A stretch of 64,000 nt of DNA from Gari tellinella (Eukaryota; Mollusca; Bivalvia; Cardiida; Psammobiidae), in NCBI GenBank assembly GCA_922989275.2, contig OV277856.1, positions 87,253,038 to 87,317,037 on the forward strand, in the 5' to 3' direction. The notes under the pieces are model-generated. The model saw only the letters and a program-made list of their open reading frames with translations. It was not told the DNA's origin and searched no databases. This document shows, piece by piece, positions 22,650 to 35,216 of this stretch; position 1 is the first letter of the stretch, and each line of letters starts with the position of its first letter. The position numbers and the translations under genes are program-made.

Positions 22650-23550
22650 GTTGTGCTGCCATTAAACAAGTGACTCTATACTTAAATATTGATATAAAGC
22701 AGACGCCTACTTCATTTTCATCCTCCTGATCAGATATTTACTGCTTTAGATTTGTCAGGCATTCAAAAAATTCGTCTTTGCAGAGCTAGATTGTTGTTTA
22801 AAGAATGGCCACTAAACTAAATTGTCACTCTACTGAAAAAGTTTCTTGGTAATATCTAGGCAATATCGGGTCGATATATCTCAACCTGTCATTGAGTCAA
22901 ATATCATACAATACAGTATTGGAAATCATTTCTCTTTGAAAAATAAATCAACGAAATGCATTGAGGTCGAAGGACTCCGTGATATGTAAAATCAGGACAC
23001 ACTGTGCTCGAAATTGCTTGCCCTGGAAATTAAAATTAGGATCAATATATCTTGAAAGATGTAATTTTCAACGCTTTACTTTCATACGTACGGTTGTGTA
23101 CAGTTTCGTTTAAACGGAAACGGATAACGTCTTCTCCATTGTCTATAATCTTGTTGTAAATACCATTCATTATACATGAAGTATGATCAACACCAGTATT
23201 AAACAGTTTAGATCCTGTCAAAACTGTTTACAGTGCAACTATGATAACAGAAGAACAATAAAACAAAAGATCTCCAAAGCATTAAACTGCCACCCTTCTT
23301 AAAGGTAACCCAGCCATATTCTTATGGCGTGTCACTTAACACATATTGAACACCAGTTGTGCTAAGCAAACATTCTTCAGTGTGGGTGAATGGGCTGCAT
23401 GGAAATCATATTTCCTATTGATAAGCAAAGACACGGCCATTGCAGTTATCAGGACACGCTTTGGGTATCACGCATGTGCGACATGAAAGGGAGTGATAAT
23501 GATATTGACTGAGATAACCGCAGTTTACGTCAGCATCCACTCACCCAATA
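22650..23550. other. No gene recognised
   Basis: Only a collapsed type-1 hairpin at 23200-23233 (AAACAGTTTAGATCCTG joined to TCAAAACTGTTT) is visible. Confidence 0.4.
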
Positions 23551-23559
23551 CACAGGGCT

Positions 23560-23739
23560 CCAGATAAGAGGTAGTTTTTTCAACAAATCCAACATTTTTT
23601 AAACTCTTTTTAGCACCAAATCCTATGGTGTTACTACTCATTAGAATCGTCTCGAAGAGACGATTCTAATGAGTAGTGACACCATAGGGTTTCATTCAGA
23701 AATAAAGATTTTAGTGTTTGAAAAACTACCCTTATCTGG
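23560..23739. mobile_element. Palindromic MITE with 75-bp near-perfect centre
   Basis: Outer inverted ends CCAGATAAGAGGTAGTTTTT and complement (AAAAACTACCCTTATCTGG). The inner palindrome 23618-23692 pairs AAATCCTATGGTGTTACTAC with its complement across AATCGTCTCGAAGAGACGATT-like sequence, with about two mismatches. Confidence 0.85.
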
Positions 23740-23801
23740 TGCTCTGAATACATATGCTTCCTTTGATCTCTGTGTCTCGCCATACGAGATGTGATCTTGC
23801 A

Positions 23802-23869
23802 TTTGAAAAAGTTTGGATCCAGCACAACAGCTGAGTAACTCAGCTGGTGATCTTGATCCAAACTTTGTG
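23802..23869. repeat. Type-1 hairpin with altered core
   Basis: Arms GAAAAAGTTTGGATC and GATCCAAACTTTGTG. The core CAGCTGAGTAACTCAGCTG is fully paired but differs from the usual GACGCC core. Confidence 0.65.
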
Positions 23870-24397
23870 ATAGTCGTATTCAAGTTGTCTTCAGTGAAAG
23901 GGCATTTACGTAACCTAAATTTGAAGACGAATCAGATTAAAACCAGTTTATTGTTTTGCTACGAAATCGATTTACAATAAAATTGCACATTCAGAATATA
24001 TGTGCAATTTACTAAAACATGATATCAGATCAAATTCATAAATTGCATCTTGTTTTATTTATTAACTGATGTATAATTCGAGTGATAAATGGTTTGGATA
24101 CAAACTAAAAAAAACACTAATTGTTTGGCATCTGTTCTGGACCAAAATTGTTTGTAAAGGTATCATAATTCTTTGCCGCGCTCCTAAAATGGTACTCGAT
24201 AAGGGAGTAAAAGCTGTAGTAGGCAGATTTATTGTTTTCTAGATTATCAGCGAAACAACATTCAAATGCCTTTGAATAAATTGCAAGATGCTGACTAGCA
24301 GTCTTTAACTAAAACCATATTGTAACTTGAGACTTCAGTAAAAGCAAATAATACATTTAATATTGTTGCAATCGAACTATCTTGGAAGAACCTTCTA

Positions 24398-24644
24398 CAG
24401 TGGAGAATCTGTTATTCTTTCCCAATAAACGCGTTTTACGCTAAAACTATTATTTGCAGTGCAAACAGTTTGGAGCCAGATCAGACGCCGGGTTACACGG
24501 CGTCTGATAAGGCTCCAAACTGTTTGCCACCAAGATAAACAAGAATTATCAGAATTGTCCAAATGTTGTTCTTTTCTACGTTTTAGTGCTTTGCGTTTGC
24601 GTACGTTTGCGTTTAAACGGGAAAGAATAACATATTCTCCACTG
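24398..24644 (+). mobile_element. MITE-C, complete, type-1 hairpin
   Basis: TA at 24396-24397 and 24645-24646. Ends CAGTGGAGAATCTGTTATTC and ATATTCTCCACTG, 247 bp. Hairpin 24462-24526 has GGAGCC/GGCTCC arms. The inner flanks AACGCG.TTTACGCTAAAAC and GCGTTTGCGTACGTTTGCG are family-specific. Confidence 0.92.
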
Positions 24645-24659
24645 TACCTGTCATGAGAC

Positions 24660-24745
24660 TGATTAAATGCGTAGTGCAGGGCGAAAGTAAAGCAGAAAGT
24701 TTCTTTTGGAGCTTTTTGATTAACTTTTAAATAGTTTTAAGCGAG
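24660..24745. repeat. Type-2 hairpin fragment
   Basis: GCGAAAGTAAAGCAGAAAGT pairs with GGAGCTTTTTGATTAACTTT; no element ends are visible. Confidence 0.45.
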
Positions 24746-25292
24746 TATTTAAAAATATATCATCTGTTTGAGGGCAGTTGATTTACTGGTAGTTTACTGT
24801 TTTAAATGTAACCCATAATTTAGAGACATGGCGATACTATCTGCAAATGATTGTGATACAGACGAGACGCCGAATGCCATGTGATTAAGAAGCATCCATA
24901 CTGCTCGATCTCATGACATTTGTTTTCATTATCAAATGACAAATACACTCCAGCCAAATTTAGAAACTGCTGAATATGAGCTTTTTGCAGGAGACATATG
25001 TCAATATGAATAAAGGTTGAAAATGCTAAGTTCCTAGCACTCTTAGATTTAAGACATTAACCGTCTGTACGATGTGTGAGACTTTGTGATTGCAAACAGT
25101 TCATCAGGATCTAAACTGTTTGTCACTTTGATGATATTTCTGAAAGAAAATGCCTTCAAATCAACTTTGATAGACGACAATTATATAGGGTGTAGAACTT
25201 TCTTTTTTAAAATAGTTTCCATCCTTTCAGGTGTATTGTCTGCATCAATTGGTACATTTAAGTTATTATTTTAAACTATATAACCAGCACGC

Positions 25293-25358
25293 ACAAACAG
25301 TTTAGATGCAGGTGATACACCGAGTTATTCGACGTGTCACCAGAACCTAAACTGTTTG
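25293..25358. repeat. Type-1 hairpin
   Basis: CAAACAGTTTAGATGCAGGT and ACCTAAACTGTTTG, core CACCGAGTTATTCGACGTG. A collapsed copy is at 25091-25121 (arms joined with the core deleted). Confidence 0.6.
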
Positions 25359-25894
25359 CAATATGCGTCACAATTTCCCCGATGGCGTGTTAAAGATTAA
25401 ATAAAGTACTACCACATTTTGTCATCCGATACATTGTTAAGCAGAGGATGACGTAGATAGTTTTGTGTCAGATTGACAATAATTGAATTCATCATTTCTG
25501 CCCGGAATTAATGATTCCGTGTATCAAACCAACTTTAATGCTATCTTTAAAATGAGATGTCATTATTCAAATGAGAAACATGTGTTAACTCATTGGGCCC
25601 TAGTGACGCGTGTATGCACCGTTTACCCAAAGTGTATCTTTGAAGAGTACACATGTCCTATGCAAACAGTGAAGTCCCTGATCAGTGGGATCCTGCAGGA
25701 CTGAGCTAGACCTTTTGTGTATATCTTGACCATCAATCAAGATAGCCACCAATCAAGATAGCCAGACTCTATTGTACCAAGATTTTACGGGTTTGACAAT
25801 CGATCAAAGTATATGCACATTTATACAATCTGATTGTAAAATCGGTAAAATGAGACTGAATACATGAAAGAATCTCCGTGGTTCCTTGTCTTGC

Positions 25895-26117
25895 ATCAGC
25901 ATAAGAAGTTCACTATTTCTACTGCCAAAGTATCATCCGCTTAGATATTTTCGTCTGCTTTTATTTCTTAAATTTTTATCTTAAATATCTTAGACGCAGA
26001 TGTTTTAAGTCTCAAACAGATTGGGCTCTGGCCAGACTCCGAATAACCTCGGCGTCTGATCTGTTCTATACAAACTGTTTGCAAATTTAGATGTAGTTGG
26101 TTTTGTAAGCGAAGGGG
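25895..26117 (-). mobile_element. MITE-A with type-1 hairpin
   Basis: TTTCGTCTGCTTTTATTTC, hairpin 26013-26081 (AACCTCGGCGTCTGATCTG right side), end GAAGGGG followed by TTAA. The left end is uncertain. Confidence 0.6.
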
Positions 26118-26386
26118 TTAAATTTGGTCAATTATTCAACGTATTGGTTTCATTGCATGCTTACAACACATAAAATATTTTTCGGCTGAAACTTGAAGCT
26201 TACTTTGAATAAAGCAAACAACCGTATATAATTGTTGTTATAGGTTTATTCGTACTCGAAGCGTCAAATTTTTCAGCAGACGAACTTAAACAGCATGCAT
26301 AAAATTCCACAGACGTCAGAAATAAGCGGAAATTAGTGAGCGCACTATAGCCATTAGCCTGTTTACTGCCACAACATTTGCCTTTG

Positions 26387-26445
26387 GCAAATCAGTTCTG
26401 ATCTTGATCAAATGCAGAGTAACTCGGTGTCTGATCGGGATTCCT
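26387..26445. repeat. Type-1 hairpin, degenerate
   Basis: Core GCAGAGTAACTCGGTGTCTG with GATCTTGATC and GATCGGGATTC beside it. Confidence 0.4.
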
Positions 26446-26674
26446 TGTACAATACCTTCAATTAAATATACCAAAGCCTTAGCTAGCCTTGGGCCTATTT
26501 TCATCGACAGCAGACGAAAATTGTGATGCAGACTAAATTCCAGCGCTTAAAGGGTAAACAGGGATAGATAAACAAGAATTGGCAATCTAATTTCTCTTTT
26601 GTCTTCCACTCTGTAGCATCATTTAAATATTTATGCGCATTTTATTCATGTGTTAACAAAACAAGTCTCGTTAA

Positions 26675-26882
26675 CCCATTCACTGCCATGACGTCAGCAG
26701 CTTTATACAATTGTAGTCTGCTTTTAGTTCTCGAATTAAGTTATTTAAAAAAATGACCGAAGAAATATTGTAATGACTGTCCAACAATGTGGATCCTGAT
26801 CAGACGCCGCGTAACGCGGCGTCTGATCAGGATCAAAATTGTTTGCAAATGACCATTGTACGCGGGAAACTGAGTGAAGTGA
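26675..26882 (-). mobile_element. MITE-A, TTAA-flanked, type-1 hairpin
   Basis: TTAA at 26671-26674; ends CCCATTCACTGCCATGACGT and CTGAGTGAAGTGA; possible TTAA at 26883-26886. Hairpin 26782-26845 has GGATCCTGATCAGACGCCGC paired to its complement. Confidence 0.8.
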
Positions 26883-27283
26883 TTAATTCTCAGAGTGAAA
26901 AGAGCCTGTGCGTTTAGGTGTTAGATATTTAAATGCAAACACATAAATAGTTTTGTACAATGTTTGCACTAGGAGAGGCTCGCTTAATAATTCCTTTTGA
27001 ACTAGGCTTGAACGTAGTTTGGACATAACTTTCAGGAGAATAAAGTTCTTTCTTGTGAAATGCACAGTGAACAACAAATGGTTCGCGTTTTATCTTTGAG
27101 CCAGTATCCAACTTACTGCACTTGATAAGAAACATCAAAATGTTGTTTTTACCAGTCCGAAAATTAATGAACCAAACATTGAAAAATGGTTTTGAAGCAA
27201 ATCGGATCAAAGCATTTCAGGTATGTGGTTATATAAACGTCTTATGACAGAAGGAGAAATACAGAGAAAAAACGTCACTTTAA

Positions 27284-27513
27284 CCCTTAGGGTACATATC
27301 GCGACTGGGTGAGCATTTACCAACAGTATTGGTCCTGATCAGGCGTCGCTAACTCGGTGTCTAACCAGGATCCAAACTGTTTGACTACCATATATATGCT
27401 TCTTTGGTCAAAATACATAAAATGTGACTTTGAAAAAATACATGCAAACAAATGTTTTCAAGCAGACAATAATACTGTAGCATAACCGTCAATAATCATC
27501 ATGGCAAACGTAA
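27284..27513 (+). mobile_element. MITE-A, eroded right end
   Basis: TTAA then CCCTTAGGGTACATATCGCG; hairpin 27321-27383 (TTGGTCCTGATCAGGCGTCG left arm). It continues with A-type TTCAAGCAGACAATAATACT; the end is uncertain. Confidence 0.55.
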
Positions 27514-27526
27514 GGTTACGTTATTA

Positions 27527-27600
27527 GCATTTGTACACAGATTAGACTCGGGCCGAATGTCGAGTTGATCGGCGTCTGATCTGGAAACAAACTGTTTGAC
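27527..27600. repeat. Type-1 hairpin, degenerate
   Basis: ATGTCGAGTTGATCGGCGTC core, right arm AAACAAACTGTTTGACAC. Confidence 0.4.
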
Positions 27601-27604
27601 ACTC

Positions 27605-28335
27605 ATTTCCCATAAAAGCCAAAAGATATAAAAACAAAACAATTTAAAAGGTAAGTACAAAATTTCATAAAAGTAAATTAAGGAATTTAAAAACTAAATA
27701 CAAACAAAGCAAATCAAGTGCAAAACGGTAATACATATCTAAATAGGTATAAAACATACCACTACGTGTAGACGTGTCTGATTAGCAAATGCAAACAGTA
27801 TGTAGTAACAATTTAGAGAGTATGTTGACTCGGATCCTATACAGCAAAGGCAAATGATGTAGTTTAAAAAGAAAAGTACATAACCGCTGTTTTAAAACCG
27901 TGTGTTACAGTAGAGTATAAATATGCGCTATAGGAGGTTAGGTGTTGAGTTTAAACAGGCATTTGCTAAAAGTAGGATAAATAAAACAGAAGAAGTTCCA
28001 AACAGCTTTCACCTGTCTTTCAAAAAAACAAAACAATTAATGTTCTGTTGAGCACAAAACATATTACATGTTATCCAAAGTTCGTATCCTAGTAATTTTA
28101 TAGTAGACAACACAAATATAACAGACAACACGAAACTGAGTATAAAATCACGTGACTTCATATCCGCATTTTTCTAGGTACACACATTTCAACTATCCAG
28201 TTTAATTAATGTTTATTTTACCTTTCGTCTGAGACTCGGTCACTAGAGGATGGATCGTTGTTGGAACATCTCCAACCTGGAAAAGTGCACCTACGTCTAT
28301 TGTCATTCAAATTTGATGTTTATGTCAGTAAACAA
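27605..28335. other. No gene recognised
   Basis: AT-rich, with no open frame above 60 codons and no clear hairpin. Confidence 0.45.
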
Positions 28336-28338
28336 ATA

Positions 28339-28525
28339 CAGTAAAACCCTCTATTTCAACCACAGTAACTAGGTTTAGTTTTCGGTGTTTAATATAAGTG
28401 GGTGCTAAAACGCAAGACAGAAATAATCCAAGAATGTATATATCAATATCTCAAGGCAAAAGTAATGCAGAATGCTTCATGTTGGATTTTTATACTATTG
28501 TCATTCTGCATGCGAAATGCTTTAC
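28339..28525 (+). mobile_element. MITE-B, degenerate
   Basis: TA then CAGTAAAACCCTCTATTTC; hairpin arm GCAAAAGTAATGCAGAATGC with partner GTCATTCTGCATGCG. The right end is not found. Confidence 0.5.
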
Positions 28526-28796
28526 ATCAGCGACGCTTGTTCATTTAAATCAAAACTGTTCGACACTAGTATTAAACTCTACCTAAGTAAACCGTACCAT
28601 ATAAACTGATTTTGATTTATTGGCAGACGATATGTTTAAAGGAAGGGACAATTCAGCATGATAAGGGTTACAGCCTGCCGTTGGATCGTTCATTTGAAGG
28701 ATCATTATCCGTCCAGTCCCCTCGTATTAGTAGTAAAGTCATGTCGCACTGACCTATTCCCTTAGAACTGCCTATTTGTGTGTGTGCCCAGACCCA

Positions 28797-28915
28797 AAGG
28801 TTATAAATAATTTTAGTTGAGTCCTAGATCGTTCTCAAGCATTGGATTAATCAGATTGACAAATCAAATGCTTGATAACGATGTCAGACTGCACTCAAAC
28901 ACTTTATAACCTTGG
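28797..28915. mobile_element. MITE-E (TTATAAA..GAGTTGAG palindrome)
   Basis: Inverted ends AAGGTTATAAA and TTTATAACCTT. Inner arms CGTTCTCAAGCATTGGATTA and AAATCAAATGCTTGATAACG. Confidence 0.75.
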
Positions 28916-29010
28916 ACTATGTCCTGATAAATTGCCTATAGGAAACATTCCCTGTGTCCAATTCGGCATTTGCTGTTTTACTTCCGGCTTGCTTAAAATA
29001 GGCACAAGTC

Positions 29011-29400
29011 TTAGATAGATAGATAGATTTATTTCGGTAAAAAGTGTACATAACATGGCAAAGCATAATTAAAGCAAAACATATAAGAGTAATGCGATGC
29101 GCACTAGAAACCAAGGATAAAAACACAAAAAGGAAAAAATTGAATACAAGCTAAGTGGCAAAAGCATAAGCAGGTGTGACGTTTATTGAGTTGTAGAACA
29201 TTCCATCTCTTGAATACCATTTCCCAAAGAAGCGAGTTGACGGATAATATACATACATGTACACTTTCTACAAGATGAACGGAGTTTTTAAGCATACTCT
29301 TAGCATATTTTTGAATAATATGTGAGTACTCTGTGAAACTGGACGGTTCATATGGCACGTTTTACTTATTATTGATGGATAACGTTTATGAAGGTATCAT
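29011..29400 (-). repeat. Possible non-LTR retroposon 3' end with (ATCT)n tail
   Basis: Read on the minus strand, ACCGAAATAAATCTATCTAT ends in four ATCT units (29011-29030), the usual look of a LINE or SINE tail. An 84-codon open frame upstream (29104-29358, minus) has no recognised domain. Confidence 0.35.
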
Positions 29401-29493
29401 TTGTAACGTATGCCATCATGTCTGGCACTGACTACATGTTTTTCAAACTCTTATTATAGACAGCAATGTCCTTAGAAACAATACATATACGTA

Positions 29494-29718
29494 CAGCGAG
29501 AATGCTGTTATTCTGTCCTAATATTCCATTGGAAATAGTTTGGAGTCAAACCAGACGCCGTGTCACCCGGCGTCTGATCTGACTGCAAACTATTTGCCAT
29601 TCATATTAAACGAAGTAAATATTTTCAGGAAGTTGCAATTAATTTTTCACAGTAAAGAACATTTCGTTTGCGTTTTGTTATTTTCGTTTAAACGGGAAAA
29701 TTTACGTGCTCTCATCTG
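29494..29718 (+). mobile_element. MITE-C, complete, type-1 hairpin
   Basis: TA at 29492-29493 and 29719-29720. Ends CAGCGAGAATGCTGTTATTC and GTGCTCTCATCTG. Hairpin 29532-29596 has the GGAGTC/GACTGC arm variant and a CCGTGTCACCCGG core. Confidence 0.75.
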
Positions 29719-29857
29719 TATCAACATATCATTGAAAAGCAGAAGAGAACAAATTTATATGTTTTACCAGTGACTTTGATGCAATATTCCGGCCCATATC
29801 AAACTAGATTATGTCTTTGAAGGAAAAGGTAACACTTCTTGCTGAATTAATGTTACC

Positions 29858-30075
29858 TTATCCTTTTCACTCACAATGGCACTTAATAGCGCGTTTGCAA
29901 ACAGTTTTGATTCTGTTCAGACGCCGCGTAACGCGGCGTCTGAGCAGGATCCAAACTGTTTGACACTCGTATCGAAGTGTGTTATGTCATACTACACTGA
30001 ATATTACTTTTAAACGATTTTGCGAACAACAAAATTGAAGCAGACGATAATGAAACGGTGAAGGGGTATAACTCT
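29858..30075 (+). mobile_element. MITE-A with type-1 hairpin
   Basis: CCTTTTCACTCACAATGGC start; hairpin 29898-29962 (arms identical over GACGCCGCG); tail GAAGCAGACGATAATGAAAC then GGTGAAGGGG. Confidence 0.75.
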
Positions 30076-30079
30076 CACG

Positions 30080-30630
30080 ACAAATTAGAATTCTAAATCA
30101 GTTTTTAAAAGGTCAGTCATGTAATACATATATACTTGTACACATCTCTAAGAATATGTTTATGCTTTAAGAAACCCAAAAGTAATACAGTAACATCCTT
30201 ATATGAAACGTATGCATTATGTATACTATAGAAGTTTAGTGCATGAAAAGACGCCGTGTTTGTTGGGTCTCATGTTAAAGCACGAAGAATGCAAATATCA
30301 AATTTTTCGGACATTTGTTTTTCTCAAATAGCGATTCTCAAATCCTGACAGTGCTTCAGAAGTCTGAGAATAGTATACAAAATATTCAAACATTTATCAA
30401 TAGACTTGTAGCTGAATGGGTTGTCGTTGAAATATGAATGTCTTGGTGCGCTGAAAGGAATTCTGTCCAAGCACACACTCAATGAATATTAATACTGATG
30501 GAGTATTTCAAATTTCCAATGAGGGCACCCACACACTATTGGCCGAATGAATTCAATCACATTATCTTAGAAACACGTAGGTGTGCCATTTTGGAAACGT
30601 TTAATCATGTGTCGCCTAAAGCGATTACAA
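30080..30630. other. No gene recognised
   Basis: Nothing recognisable in either strand. Confidence 0.4.
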
Positions 30631-30635
30631 TTACA

Positions 30636-30697
30636 AACAAATCATAGTGTGGATCCCGATAAGCCACCGAGTATCTGATCAGGCTCAAACTTGGTTG
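30636..30697. repeat. Type-1 hairpin, degenerate
   Basis: TGTGGATCCCGATAAGCCAC and TGATCAGGCTCAAACTTGGT; the core is half deleted. Confidence 0.45.
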
Positions 30698-31710
30698 ACA
30701 CCCTTGTCCATGTTTCTAGTAGAAATACATGTACCAAAATATTTAATACTAGAACAAAAACCTCATTCAAACTATTGCAAAAGACGGTTTTTAAGCAGAC
30801 GGTGTTTTGGCGGGAAAGTGGTACACCTGGCCTCAGCGTCGTCTGAATTTTTATCAACTCAAAATCATCCTTTTTAATCATTTTCATGGAATCGCATTTG
30901 GACGCATTTACCATTACTCCTTGGAAATAAATTTGCATGTATCTAGTTTGTCGTGATAACTCCTAGTAGGTTTTTTGTATGCTTACAGGTCTATTCCTAA
31001 AGCAGAGTGTAAAAACAGCAGACCATCCAAATAATTTTGCTCTATTTTCAGCATGCTTTAGGCAAAAATCTGTGTTGTATGCTGTATCAAGCCCGTGTGG
31101 GGTTAATATGCTGCATACGCTATGGATTTGTATACGCAGCGGATCTTTCAACTTAAGTGATGTCGAGTTATCGAGACCAATAAATCAAAGAATGGCCTTA
31201 TCATCCAATCACCTTTTAGACATAAAATGCTGATTCAATTCTTTTTAAGCATTTGCAAGCATTTAAATCTAGGTCAAACACAGAGTAACGTTGGATTTGA
31301 TAGAATTTTACTTTTCTCTTTCACATTAGTATTTGCACTTTATTCGTTGAACTAATAAAACATACATTTTAGAAAATACAGCCGACAAAGAAGCAGACGA
31401 CGTCGTGCCTTGTTAAAATTAATATGGTGATTGCGTTGTGTGTTTACAAAAACTTTGAAATCTAAACTTCAAAAACATGTACGCTTGGAAGATCAAAGAA
31501 TATGCGTCGAATCACCGGTAATGATCAAGCATGTTAAACATGACGTTGCTATGGTATTGAAACTTTTTGACACGTATCCATTCTGTTATAAGGGCAACTT
31601 TACTCTTTCGTTGATAATTTGACATCTGCTTTATAATTGTTGTATGCGCATTTTTCTTTTGAAGGAGATACCTGTTGGCATGTGGACTGGTGCATGAATG
31701 ATTCGAGTGT

Positions 31711-31774
31711 CAAACAGGTTGGATCTTAAGCAAAGGTCGAGTGATTCGGCGCCTGATCCGGATTCAAACTGTTT
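31711..31774. repeat. Type-1 hairpin
   Basis: CAAACAGGTTGGATCTTAAG and GATCCGGATTCAAACTGTTTG-like right arm; core GTCGAGTGATTCGGCGC. Confidence 0.55.
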
Positions 31775-31835
31775 GTTAATGCAAGTCAAGTCGCGATTGA
31801 CAGTAAACGAAGAGTCATATATACATGTATCATTG

Positions 31836-32075
31836 AACCCATTACTCCATGAATACGCCCTTTTTTGCCTTTAATTCATTCACCCACTTAAGACAACAAT
31901 TCCTCAACGTACAATCATGAGTATGTACCATAAGAAATTATTTCTACAGTGGAGCAGATTGTATCTTAAAGCAGGCTCAAAGTGAAGCAGACTGCGCCTA
32001 AAGACGCATTCTGCTTTACTTTCAGCCAGCTTTAAGTGTTCAGTTGTGATAAAAACTAGGAACAGGCTATGGGAT
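31836..32075 (-). mobile_element. MITE-D, rearranged
   Basis: CCCATTACTCCATGAATACG at the right-end side, then an intact type-2 hairpin at 31961-32037 (CAGGCTCAAAGTGAAGCAGA and complement), then AACTAGGAACAGGCTATGGG. Confidence 0.65.
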
Positions 32076-32089
32076 AATGAATCAAATCA

Positions 32090-32735
32090 TATTGCGGAGG
32101 TTAATTCTTACTGAAAGTATCGTTAATATACGAATAGTCTATAGGGAGTTGTTCTGGATTTTCATTATGCTATCGCCTATCTCAAACACTATATATTTCA
32201 TGATAAAACGCAGTGAAGTTATTACAGGCACATCATGTATCAATCAATGTATATCAATGCCATATGCGCTGGAAAATGACTATGTATTTCAATATGCATC
32301 TCATTCACCATGACATTTAACAATAGTTTTATAGCAAAAATATTGGAACGAAACCTAATTCATACAAAGTTTGAGAAGACGATGCTGTGACTTTGACTTA
32401 TCACCTGGTTTAAAATATTGGAAATATATGCTAGCTTGACTTTTCGTAATTGTGTGCCTTATTATAGCTTGATTGGACAGACAGGTTTGTTTACCATTTC
32501 TTCAATATGTACTTTAGTTAGTTATGTAAACAGTTAACAGTAGACCAATGTAAATACTGTGAAAAGTACCACCCATCCCACTTAGGGTACATTCAAAGGC
32601 TTTATAAATGATGTAGACCGAGAAGAGACAGCGCGTATCACGGTATAGCATCTTGGTCTGCACAATTGCAAAATGATTCTTAAGTATACGTTATTCTCTT
32701 TAATGTAAAACGCACCGTCTCGATTTTACATGAGC
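32090..32735. other. No gene recognised
   Basis: A 78-codon frame at 32077-32313 has no domain; otherwise featureless. Confidence 0.4.
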
Positions 32736-32742
32736 ATATTAA

Positions 32743-32986
32743 CCCTTTAACCCATAGCCTTTTTCTAGTATTTAAGATATGTGACCTATTAAAGCAGGCT
32801 AAAAGTAAAGCAGAATGCGCCCTAGGGCGCATTCTGCTTTACTTTCAGCGTGCTTTAAGTTACTATCTGCTAGGATATAGAAAAGAACTCTTATGGTACA
32901 TATTCATGACAGTATAAAATGGAACTATTTTCTTTGGCGGATGAATAAAATGAATGCGCTAAAAGTCGCTTCTATAAGGGAAGGGG
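32743..32986 (+). mobile_element. MITE-D, complete, type-2 hairpin
   Basis: TTAA at 32739-32742 and 32987-32990. Ends CCCTTTAACCCATAG and AAGGGAAGGGG. Hairpin arms pair across TGCGCCCTAGGGCGCA. Confidence 0.92.
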
Positions 32987-33505
32987 TTAAGAAAAATTGA
33001 TAAATGTACATTACATGTTTTCCATTGCACGGTTTGCAGACGTCATTTATATGACAATCATTTTAACGTAGATGAATTTATTTTCCGTCGTTTCCAATTA
33101 CAATCATAAAGGAAATATGGACATGTCTATACTGTTAGCAAACGTCCTTACCCTGGTGAACGCTTAACCTTTGTATTAATTGATTAAATACTCACCATCT
33201 TATCTAATTATGAGCACAAAGAAAAGATGATAAGTCTTCACTACATGTTGCCTGCGGGGAAACACTTCAAGGTGATAGAAACCCTCTTGCATGTACTAAT
33301 AGATCTAATAAAACGCGAGTAAAAATAGGACATAACTCGGTGAACAGACCCGCTTGCTCCACATCTCCGATCCCGATATAGACACGTCTGTTTTCATTTC
33401 CCGTGAAGCCTCAACCGTCCTACTGCAAAAGCAAACATCACAACTTTTATCGAGCGAACATCTCCACATACTATGCGAACTATCTAAGACATGTATTTGT
33501 TTAAT

Positions 33506-33566
33506 GCAGGACATACGTAATGCAGAAAGCTCCCTTTGGGAGCTTTCTGCATTACTTTTGTCTTGC
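33506..33566. repeat. Type-2-like hairpin, CAGAAAGCTCC variant
   Basis: TAATGCAGAAAGCTCCC and GGGAGCTTTCTGCATTA are perfectly paired around TTT. Outer arms GCAGGACATACG and CTTTTGTCTTGC are weaker. Confidence 0.75.
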
Positions 33567-33599
33567 ATTGAGCATGACCTGTATTAAGAGAGCTGTACG

Positions 33600-35200
33600 C
33601 ATCATCAGAAAAGTGTGTTGGGTATCAACGTTATGTCTGTGTACTGCCTCTGATTGGTATACAAGATAACATAGGTATCGCCGAAGATCCCCAATCGACC
33701 GAAAATCTCTCCATACTTGAATTTCGATCAGTAAACTGAATCATTTGAAGCAGATCCTGTATAAATTGCAAATTCGTAGATTTTTTAAATAATCTAAACA
33801 GAAAATCGATATTCCAGTACCAATGCTAGAACTTAATTGCTGCTGTGTGCTAGAGTCTGGTAGAACAAGATAAGTGTTACCCAAGATAATAAGATGTAAG
33901 TTACGAGTGCCAAAGGCCTTGTACGTAATTTGCACAACTAACTACTTTGACTGGCTTGGATTTGCACAGGGTTTTGGAATTTACGTCATATTTGCTGTAA
34001 CTCCAGGTCGGATAGGACATAGGATTTGATAGTGGCTGCTTGTGTAACAATGTCTTCAAAGTATATGATGTCAGATCAATTTCCGAGTTCAATGCACGGT
34101 ATATGTGAAGATATAAAACATAACAACCGCCAAGGGCGATTTACCTCTATTCGAAATACATTTAATCACTTTTATACTGTACTCAATTGACTTGGTTTTG
34201 CATAAGTAACTCGGTGTTTGATCTGGATCAATACTTTTTGTCACAATGTTCCACAGTTTTAGACTTAAAAACTTAAATCAAACTTTGACAAAAACACGCA
34301 GACAACGACGTTTAGCTGACGGTAATATAATGGAGAAGAGGACAGACGTTATAGAAGCCAGATTTTACAAGGGGAAACACATACTTATGTTTGACCTTCA
34401 CATGAGATTGCCAACCGATTATTCAATCCAACTACGAAATACCATGCAATTGTTCGCCAACAGCGCCTCAATCAAGATAAAAAGCAACTCGATGTTTAAT
34501 CACAGACCAGTCCATTATGTACGCAATCAGACAGGTGACCGGTTTTCGTAGAAAACAGGAGTGTATATTAAGAAAAGATACGGCATGGTATCCTAAACTT
34601 AAGGCACTTTTATTGCGCGAAGCGGATCTCTGATATATTCGAATGGTTCGTCGTTTGTTTTCTTACGTTAACTTCCTTTTTGCTAGAAACACAGGCGTAA
34701 ATATTTATAACCTAGTTTTAATCTGTAGTTTTTAAAGACTATTTGCAACACTGTAAATCTTGAAGAGATCCTGCAATATGCGGTGCCTCAGCATCAACAT
34801 TGTTCGTTATGCTGTTCTCCATCCTGGCATATTTGATATGATATACATTGAAAACTATCGAAATAAATTTTATATGATGACAATTTTTAAGTATATTACA
34901 CGATCTGCATAATGTATGCAATTTTATGTTTAAGACATTGATTGTTTATGACAATTTTTCTGATAGACTTAGAAATAATATTAGAAAACATTCACTTACC
35001 ATTGAGGCGAAAACTGGGTTAGGAGAAGATGCTCTGAGAGATCCAATCAATTTATAAGACAAGTGAGGTTATTTACACTGAAGTGCCGTAATCACACTGC
35101 TAATATATAGCATTATGAATAATTTACAAAGATTTGCTGATAGCGACAAGTAATATATTCTTACCCAAGAAACTTGTTAAACTCTCTCAATGTTTATTTA
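33600..35200. other. No gene recognised
   Basis: Includes a 101-codon frame (34246-34551) with no recognisable motif, starting within an eroded type-1 half hairpin (34200-34245). No other repeats stand out. Confidence 0.4.
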
Positions 35201-35216
35201 AATTCGCTGGTATTTG

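Noticed and set aside
30642..30938. 98-codon minus-strand frame overlapping a plus-strand one
   Set aside because: Overlaps a degenerate hairpin and shows no domain.
34246..34551. 101-codon open frame
   Set aside because: No domain or family resemblance seen; it begins next to an eroded hairpin. It could be an unknown exon, but nothing supports that.
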